From positions 1 to 50,590 of the forward strand of contig JAJRQT010000102.1 of NCBI GenBank assembly GCA_024280115.1: a stretch of 50,590 nucleotides of DNA. The letters run 5' to 3'. Source of the DNA: Bacteroidota bacterium. GTDB lineage: Bacteria; Bacteroidota; Bacteroidia; Cytophagales; Cyclobacteriaceae. Positions 44,942-50,590 of the stretch are shown piece by piece. How positions within the stretch are numbered: the first letter of the stretch is position 1; each line of letters opens with the position of its first letter. The notes under the pieces are model-generated. The model was not told where the DNA came from, did no database searches, and saw nothing but the letters and a program-made list of their open reading frames with translations. The translations under genes and the position numbers were made by a program.

Positions 44942-46063
44942 TTGAAAAATACAAGATCACTGTCAGGACTTATTAAAATTTTTAGCCTGATACTTTTGCT
45001 CATTTCTATCCTTGTTGCAAGTGACGCTCAGGCGCAAAGAAAAAGAAAAAACTACCTGAAAAAGAAAAACAGGAAGATAAGCAGGTACAAAGGCGGATCC
45101 ATTCACTTTGATAAAAATAAACGATATGTAAACCTTGGTGCAAGTGTAGATGCACTAAATTATTTTGGTGATATAGCGCCAAAATCCAATAGTACCAGTA
45201 CTAAAATTTCATCTACCAGACCATCTTTTTCCCTTTACGGCACATATAGGCATTCACCTAATCTATCATTTCGGGGAAGTTTTAGTTGGGGTCGTATATT
45301 TGCAGATGATGAGCAAATCGCAGACTTTAATGGCGAAAACAGCAAATTTAGATATATACGAAACCTCTCATTTCGCAATGACATTAAAGAATTGGCCTTT
45401 GTTGGAATCTGGGATTTTTTTGGCAATCACGGCACATTCCTAAATCGCGTATCCTTTACGCCCTATGTATTTGGCGGTGTTGCGGTTTTCCATCACAATC
45501 CAAAAGGGAAAGTTCCCGAACTAGACAAATTTGGCCAGCCACTTGCAGAGGCGGGAGATTGGGTAGCTCTTAGAGATTTGGGAACAGAAGGGCAATTAAG
45601 TTCGAATTATGATATAAAACAATATAGTCTTATTCAACCATCTATCCCATTAGGCCTGGGAATCAGAGCCAAGCTGAATAAGCGGCTCGATTTCGAATTT
45701 GAAATAGGATACAGATTTCTGTTTACCGATTATATCGATGATGTTAGTGGTGTATATATTGACCTGGGAGCATTGGATAGCGAATTGGCCAGGGCAATGT
45801 CTGACAGATCTCGAGAGCCTACAGGCGCAACAAGTGGCAATGCCCGGCCCCTTAATGAAATTGAGGAGTACAAGGGCATAAGGACTTACACTTCACAATT
45901 CGATGGTAGAGACTATACAGTTATTGTTGGTTACGGAGAGGAAGATCCTTTGGCTAATGATTATAGAAGAGGATCAGCCAATGACAATGACATATACATT
46001 ACAACAAGTTTTAAAGTATCATATATAATAACCGGGAGTTTTAGAAGAGCAAAATTCCGGTAA
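44942..46063 (+). CDS. DUF6089-family outer membrane protein
   Basis: A 373-residue exported protein; the only plausible start is TTG at 44942. The signal peptide is about 10-31 (ending AQA). Then a Lys-rich segment (RKRKNYLKKKNRKISRYKG), and an aromatic-rich beta-barrel-like part (about 55-370) with VNLGASVDALNYFGDIAP near its start and KVSYIITGSFRRAKFR at its end, a layout of DUF6089 proteins. They lie in the outer membrane and are found near OmpA-like proteins, as here (27 bases). Function unknown. Confidence 0.82.
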   Translation: MKNTRSLSGLIKIFSLILLLISILVASDAQAQRKRKNYLKKKNRKISRYKGGSIHFDKNKRYVNLGASVDALNYFGDIAPKSNSTSTKISSTRPSFSLYGTYRHSPNLSFRGSFSWGRIFADDEQIADFNGENSKFRYIRNLSFRNDIKELAFVGIWDFFGNHGTFLNRVSFTPYVFGGVAVFHHNPKGKVPELDKFGQPLAEAGDWVALRDLGTEGQLSSNYDIKQYSLIQPSIPLGLGIRAKLNKRLDFEFEIGYRFLFTDYIDDVSGVYIDLGALDSELARAMSDRSREPTGATSGNARPLNEIEEYKGIRTYTSQFDGRDYTVIVGYGEEDPLANDYRRGSANDNDIYITTSFKVSYIITGSFRRAKFR

Positions 46064-46090
46064 TAAGTTTTTGATAATAACCCACATCTC

Positions 46091-47338
46091 ATGAAAAAAT
46101 CAAGGCAATTGCAGGATCGCATTATTATATCCATGCTGGCAATCACCATTTTATTTACTTTTTCGGTATTTTCTTCGTCTTTATTTGCAGCAAATTCAAA
46201 AAATGTATTAGAAAATAAAGAAGTTTCACAATCCATTCCTGAATTAAAAAAAGGAATGTACCTCGTAGTTGAATCCTTTAATATACTTGATAATGCTGTT
46301 AAATATGCTAAGAGCGTAACCATCGATGGGAAATCACCCCGTATCGGAACAAACCAGGGAACCGGATTTTATTATGTTTATGGATATTCAACAAAGGATG
46401 ATTTAGAATTCGCACGCAAAAAAAGGGCTGAACTGAGAGCGACAAAGCAATTTTATGACACCTGGATTTTATATGTTGGAATTAGTTTAGCGGATTTCGA
46501 AAAGAAAGAGGTAGTGCAGGAGGTAGTCGTAAAAGAGCAGCCCAAAGAAATAAAGTCTGAAGTAATCGAAGGAAAAATACCCGAAGAATTTATTCCTCCT
46601 CCACCGGTTGTACAGGATCAGAATCTTTATAATATCAGATTCAATGTAATCAATGCTACCACGCTGAAGGAGGTCCCTGGATATATTACAATCATTGATG
46701 CTGCCAGAAATAAAGCCATGAAAAGTGTGAGCACAAATCAAATTCATCAAGTGGAAGCACCAAAAACCCAATCGAAAGAGATCATTGCATTATGCGACAT
46801 TTTTGGCTATGTCATAGAGCAGGCCAAATTTAAACTTGATGACCCAATGTCTTCTGCTGATAAGAGCATGATCAGTGAATCCGGTGGAATAACTACTATA
46901 AAATATGAATTAGCTCGTCATAAGGTGGGAGATATTCTCACTATGTATCACGTCTATTTTTATAACAACTCTGCTATTATGAAACCGGATTCTAAATTTG
47001 AGATCAATAGTTTACTGGATATGCTAAAGGAAAACGATAAGCTTAAAATTAAAATTCACGGTCATACGAATGGCAATGTTGCAGGAAAAATAATACGTTT
47101 AAAAGAGGATGATAAAAATTTCTTCCAGGTAACTGACAATAATATAGAAGGTGTCGGATCTGCAAAAGATCTATCAAAAGCACGGGCAGAGACGATTATG
47201 AAATGGTTGGTAGAGCAGGGAATTGATAAAAAACGAATGGAGCTGAAAGGATGGGGCGGTAAAAAAATGATCTACAAAAAGCACGACCCAATGGCTGGAA
47301 AGAACGTCCGTGTTGAAATAGAAATAATGAAAGGTTGA
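46091..47338 (+). CDS. OmpA-family protein with SPOR-like N-domain
   Basis: A 415-residue exported protein. After the signal peptide (about 10-34) residues about 55-140 look like a SPOR-type domain (GMYLVVESFNILDNAVKYAK, GFYYVYGYSTKDDLEFARKK). A proline-rich link follows (IPEEFIPPPPVV), then a region about 185-280 without clear identity, and a C-terminal OmpA/peptidoglycan-binding domain (about 295-415: YFYNNSAIMKPDSKFEINSL, IHGHTN, KARAETIMKWLVEQGID). It likely ties the outer membrane to the wall. It follows DUF6089 by 27 bases. A role in gliding or wall attachment is inference. Confidence 0.88.
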   Translation: MKKSRQLQDRIIISMLAITILFTFSVFSSSLFAANSKNVLENKEVSQSIPELKKGMYLVVESFNILDNAVKYAKSVTIDGKSPRIGTNQGTGFYYVYGYSTKDDLEFARKKRAELRATKQFYDTWILYVGISLADFEKKEVVQEVVVKEQPKEIKSEVIEGKIPEEFIPPPPVVQDQNLYNIRFNVINATTLKEVPGYITIIDAARNKAMKSVSTNQIHQVEAPKTQSKEIIALCDIFGYVIEQAKFKLDDPMSSADKSMISESGGITTIKYELARHKVGDILTMYHVYFYNNSAIMKPDSKFEINSLLDMLKENDKLKIKIHGHTNGNVAGKIIRLKEDDKNFFQVTDNNIEGVGSAKDLSKARAETIMKWLVEQGIDKKRMELKGWGGKKMIYKKHDPMAGKNVRVEIEIMKG

Positions 47339-47546
47339 TAATGTGAATTCATACATGCACTTGCTGACACCCTCACCAACGACATTGAAAAAAGTAAGGC
47401 GTGAATAGTACCTTGCCTTCCCTGACCTGCGAGCCAAGACCGATTTCTAAATTTAAATTATACTTGGCGGACTTTTCAGAATTCGTTGAATTTTCGAATT
47501 GTTGAAAAAATCCTATGTTTTTTTATCTATTATAACCAACTTTTAT

Positions 47547-48101
47547 TTAATTACTTCCCTGTTCCCTTTTCATTACATCCGTTAATTTAGACCTCTGTTT
47601 AGTATAATCGCTTGTATCTAAAGGTTGAGTAGAAGTTGTTGCTTCGTTTAGCTTGCTACTGTCTTCAGCAGAAACCTTTAATTCTGAAGTGTAAGTTTGT
47701 TTGGAAGTTTTTAGTCCTGTTCCATTTTCAGAGAAGTAATATGTAGTTTCTCTAAGTTTATAGCTCTGACCGTCCTTATTTCTCTTGACAAGCCAATCTA
47801 AAACGTATTCTTTTTGATATATCAATTTCTCATCAATTAAGAAAAAGTCAACTTCACCATTACCATAATCTCCCGCGTCATATTTCACTACAATTCTTAA
47901 TTCTGTGCTATCCTTGTTAACATAGTAAAATGTTGTTCCCCAAACATCACCACCTCCAAAATCGACTTCTTTCTTTTTTTTAAGAGTCTCTCGCAATATG
48001 GTAATTTCCGAATTTCGTTGGATTATCAAATTTCCCTGTCCAAAGAGAGGTCCTGGAATAAATATCAATGTTAGAAATATGAACTTCATATTTTGCGACA
48101 T
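47547..48101 (-). CDS. Unknown secreted protein
   Basis: A 184-residue protein with a signal peptide (about 5-22, ending LFGQ); starts at 48101 or, four codons later, at 48089 are both possible. The middle (about 45-130) is beta-rich (GGGDVWGTTFYYVNKDSTELRI, YYFSENGTGLK), the tail is Ser/Thr/Lys-rich and poorly ordered. I do not recognise a family. It lies downstream of lysS (33 bases) in the same direction. Confidence 0.65.
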   Translation of the reverse strand: MSQNMKFIFLTLIFIPGPLFGQGNLIIQRNSEITILRETLKKKKEVDFGGGDVWGTTFYYVNKDSTELRIVVKYDAGDYGNGEVDFFLIDEKLIYQKEYVLDWLVKRNKDGQSYKLRETTYYFSENGTGLKTSKQTYTSELKVSAEDSSKLNEATTSTQPLDTSDYTKQRSKLTDVMKREQGSN

Positions 48102-48133
48102 TGCTGGAAAAGCGAGGATAAATATTAAATTAA

Positions 48134-49861
48134 CTATCCAGCCCAGCTCTGAACTTCTTCCATAGTTGGATTTTTGACATCATTTAGTTTCATCTTTTTC
48201 CTCATTCCACAAACATCATTGAAGAGCTTACCCGGTTTGGCGCTTTTTATGTCATCCATATTTGCCAACCCGAGTTTCATAATAATAGGTATCAGATCTT
48301 CTCTTATTCCCGCTTTTTTGAATAATTCAGCCGGGTCGGCTGCTATCTTTTCAGGTTTCATCTGAGGGAAAAACAATACATCCTGGATAGAATTTGAATT
48401 GGTCATGATCATGGATAGCCGATCTATTCCCACCCCAAGTCCTGCAGTTGGCGGAAGCCCATACTCCAAAGCCCGTATAAAATCTTCATCCAGCATCATA
48501 GCCTCCTCATCTCCTCTTTTACCCAATTCCAATTGAGCCTGAAATCTTTCCCTTTGATCTATCGGATCATTTAATTCAGAAAAAGAATTACAAATTTCCT
48601 TTCCATTGCAAATGGCCTCAAACCGTTCTGCCAATCCTTCCACCGATCTGTGTTTCTTAGCCAAAGGAGACATCTCTACCGGATAATCCGTGATGAAGGT
48701 TGGCTGAATAAGATGAGATTCACATTTTTCTCCGAATATTTCATCAATGAGCTTTCCTTTACCCATGGTTGCATCGACAGGTACATCCAATTTTTCTGCA
48801 GTTTCCCTCAATTCCGCTTCCGGCATTTTGGAAATATCTATGCCTGTATAATGTTCAATAGCTTCGAACATAGTAAACCTTTTCCAGGGACGTTGGAAAT
48901 TAATAAGGTTATCACCGACCTGAACCTCTGTTGTACCATGAAGATCCAATGCGACACGCTCAACCATTTCTTCTACGAGGTCCATCATCCACTGATAATC
49001 TTTATAAGCTACATAAAGCTCAACCTGGGTGAATTCCGGATTGTGGAATCTTGACATGCCTTCATTCCTGAAATCCTTGGCAAATTCATAAACTCCGTCA
49101 AATCCACCTACGATTAATCTTTTCAGATACAACTCATTGGCTATCCGCAAAAAGAGCGTCATATCCAGTGTGTTATGATAGGTTTTAAATGGTTTTGCCG
49201 CAGCGCCACCATATAGGGGTTGCAAAATGGGTGTTTCTACTTCCAGGTATCCACGATCATTAAGAAAATTTCTAATGGAATTAACCAGGGCCGTACGTTT
49301 TTTAAAGGTTTCCCGGACATGAGGATTGACGATCAGATCTACATATCGCTGTCGATATCGCTGCTCAGGATCTGTGAAAGCGTCATGAGTAACAACATTG
49401 CCATCTTTGTCAGTAGTTTCTTTTACGATGGGCAGTGGTCTCAATGATTTGGACAATATTTTGAATTCCGTTACATGAATAGATATTTCTCCTGTCTGAG
49501 TTGTAAATACATAACCGTTTACACCAATGATATCGCCGATATCCAACAATTTTTTGAATACCGTATTGTACATGGTTTTATCCTCATCAGGACAGATATC
49601 ATCTCTCCTAAGATAAATCTGAATTTTTCCGGATTCATCCTGCAGCTCAGCGAAAGAAGCAGATCCCATAATCCTCCGGCTCATTAACCTTCCGGCTATC
49701 GATATATTTTTATAGTCCGTCTTCTGCTTTTCATAGTTTTCGAGTATGTCCTTGATATTGACGTTCACTTCAAAAAGTTCTGACGGATATGGGTTGATCC
49801 CCAGCTTTTCCAACTCACTTTTTTCTGCCCTTCTTCTTAATTCCTGTTCGCTTAATTGCAT
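48134..49861 (-). CDS. lysS: Lysyl-tRNA synthetase, class II
   Basis: A 575-residue class II lysyl-tRNA synthetase. The N-terminal OB domain (about 50-150) binds the anticodon; the catalytic core has motif 2 in [16 protein letters not shown] and motif 3 in [14 protein letters not shown]. After it comes an extra C-terminal domain of about 70 residues ([20 protein letters not shown], ending QSWAG), which I have seen in Bacteroidota LysS. The ATG at 49861 is preferred: a longer frame to 49885 would overlap the -7 box at 49883-49890. Confidence 0.97.
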   Translation of the reverse strand: MQLSEQELRRRAEKSELEKLGINPYPSELFEVNVNIKDILENYEKQKTDYKNISIAGRLMSRRIMGSASFAELQDESGKIQIYLRRDDICPDEDKTMYNTVFKKLLDIGDIIGVNGYVFTTQTGEISIHVTEFKILSKSLRPLPIVKETTDKDGNVVTHDAFTDPEQRYRQRYVDLIVNPHVRETFKKRTALVNSIRNFLNDRGYLEVETPILQPLYGGAAAKPFKTYHNTLDMTLFLRIANELYLKRLIVGGFDGVYEFAKDFRNEGMSRFHNPEFTQVELYVAYKDYQWMMDLVEEMVERVALDLHGTTEVQVGDNLINFQRPWKRFTMFEAIEHYTGIDISKMPEAELRETAEKLDVPVDATMGKGKLIDEIFGEKCESHLIQPTFITDYPVEMSPLAKKHRSVEGLAERFEAICNGKEICNSFSELNDPIDQRERFQAQLELGKRGDEEAMMLDEDFIRALEYGLPPTAGLGVGIDRLSMIMTNSNSIQDVLFFPQMKPEKIAADPAELFKKAGIREDLIPIIMKLGLANMDDIKSAKPGKLFNDVCGMRKKMKLNDVKNPTMEEVQSWAG

Positions 49862-49882
49862 ATCATTTATTGATTTGGAGTG

Positions 49883-49890
49883 CAAAAATA
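49883..49890 (-). promoter_or_regulatory. Putative -7 box of lysS
   Basis: On the minus strand TATTTTTG fits TAnnTTTG, 22 bases before the start at 49861. A TTTG lies 26 bases upstream (49917-49920), somewhat far for -33. Confidence 0.45.
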
Positions 49891-50052
49891 GGTATAAAAA
49901 TGGTTATTGGAAATTTCAAAATATAATGAACAGCCCTATTCCGGATTTATTTACAAATGAATATATATTTTGAATGAAAACTAATTGATCCATCTATTTC
50001 AAGTTGCTATATTCACAGTACTTAATTTCCTGTACATATCATTTAATAATTC

Positions 50053-50590
50053 ATGAAAAATCTCCATTTTTTTATTCCCATTTTAAATTTTGCATTCCTG
50101 CTTAGTATTGGTTGCACAACCCAAAAAGAAGAAAATTTCACTCCCCCAAATATTCTTTTTGCCATTGCTGATGACGCCTCGTACCCTCATTGGGGTGCAT
50201 ATGGTTGTAACTGGGTAAAAACTCCCGCATTTGACAGACTCGCAGATCAGGGGATTTTATTTACCAACAATTATACACCAAATGCTAAATGTGCTCCTTC
50301 AAGGGCTTGTATTCTCACAGGCCGCAATTCCTGGCAACTGGAGGAGGCAGCGAATCACGTGCCATTTTTCCCGGTAAAATTTAAAACATACGCCGAAGCT
50401 TTATCTGAAAATGGTTACCATGTGGGCTATACCGCAAAAGGATGGGCTCCCGGTGTCGCGCTTGACAATGATGGAAAACCAAGACAATTGACAGGGGTTC
50501 GTTATGATGATCATATCACTACACCTCCGGCAAAATACATCTCGAACAATGACTATGCTGCCAATTTCGAAGATTTTTTTAATGAAAAAC
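50053..50590 (+). CDS. Sulfatase lipoprotein, N-terminal part, runs off the right edge
   Basis: An open frame from ATG 50053 to the window end (179 codons). The signal stretch ends in LLSIGC (Cys21, lipobox). The sulfatase start is [11 protein letters not shown] (metal-binding Asp40/Asp41), and the formylglycine site is [12 protein letters not shown] (Cys80 to be oxidised by an anaerobic or FGE-type maturase). [19 protein letters not shown] is also typical. It is a type I sulfatase that would remove sulfate from a glycan or other ester, probably on the periplasmic or surface side. Whether other polysaccharide genes follow cannot be seen. Confidence 0.93.
   Translation, partial: MKNLHFFIPILNFAFLLSIGCTTQKEENFTPPNILFAIADDASYPHWGAYGCNWVKTPAFDRLADQGILFTNNYTPNAKCAPSRACILTGRNSWQLEEAANHVPFFPVKFKTYAEALSENGYHVGYTAKGWAPGVALDNDGKPRQLTGVRYDDHITTPPAKYISNNDYAANFEDFFNEK

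Noticed and set aside
1..50590. CRISPR array, rRNA operon, prophage or toxin-antitoxin module
   Set aside because: No regularly spaced repeats, rRNA sequence, phage structural genes or recognised toxin pair were seen; the repeats at 7.5 and 36.4 kb are not spaced like CRISPR.

Overview
The window is about 50.6 kb of AT-rich bacterial chromosome from a member of the Bacteroidota, most likely a Cytophagia/Cytophagales relative; I cannot name the genus. The evidence is: several perfect TAnnTTTG promoter boxes, some with an upstream TTTG or TTG; weak Shine-Dalgarno signals; many lipoproteins; a long SecA (1118 aa); a DUF6089 plus OmpA pair; an LptD-like protein next to an MCE protein and an amidase; and a tRNA-His of a form I associate with this phylum. 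There is no rRNA, CRISPR array, prophage or integron. Most of the window is housekeeping or envelope chromosome, with a few scars of mobile or repeated DNA.

Layout. 1-3.55 kb: minus-strand operon prfA > beta-helix lipoprotein > yjbQ > pepE. The pepE 3' end is cut off by the end of an IS element whose transposase begins at position 71 and runs off the window. 3.98-6.56 kb: plus-strand pair of a HAMP-GAF-PAS membrane sensor without an output domain and an overlapping DUF3365 haem-type lipoprotein. 6.8-9.3 kb: tag, a cluster of inverted/direct repeats, tRNA-His with promoter and terminator, and dihydroorotase. 9.4-14.6 kb: DEAD-box helicase, two small membrane/lipoprotein genes, gcvP. 14.6-19.0 kb: TlpA-type thioredoxin lipoprotein-like protein, NfeD protease, PiT-like permease, small zinc ribbon. 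19.3-22.0 kb: a large secreted MG2/TonB-plug-like protein broken by a one-base frameshift near its end. 22.2-29.1 kb: secA > SPOR lipoprotein > M20 peptidase, and an alanine/glycine:cation symporter. 29.4-33.6 kb: gcvT, comB, two unknown envelope proteins, and a duplicated scrap of a MazG-like gene.

33.6-38.5 kb is a long minus-strand block: DUF7935-like and DUF1232 membrane proteins, an atypical SDR, dtd and a MazG-like pyrophosphohydrolase in one operon; then folB and divIVA; then a WD40 protein. 38.6-47.3 kb: PPTase, transglutaminase-like protein, MCE (MlaD-type) protein and cell-wall amidase, divergent from LptD, followed by DUF6089 and OmpA/SPOR-like proteins. 47.5-50.6 kb: a small secreted protein, lysS, and the 5' part of a lipoprotein sulfatase that runs off the right edge.

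Functionally the window joins translation (prfA, lysS, tRNA-His, dtd), one-carbon/glycine metabolism (gcvP and gcvT, not adjacent and without gcvH here), pyrimidine and folate synthesis (pyrC, folB), and secretion plus envelope assembly (secA, SPOR, LptD, MCE, amidase, OmpA). The parts most worth a second look are the sensor/haem-lipoprotein pair, the intergenic repeat family at 7.5 and 36.4 kb, the duplicated mazG end around the 32.5-33.6 kb gene, the frameshift at 21.83 kb and the IS-truncated pepE.
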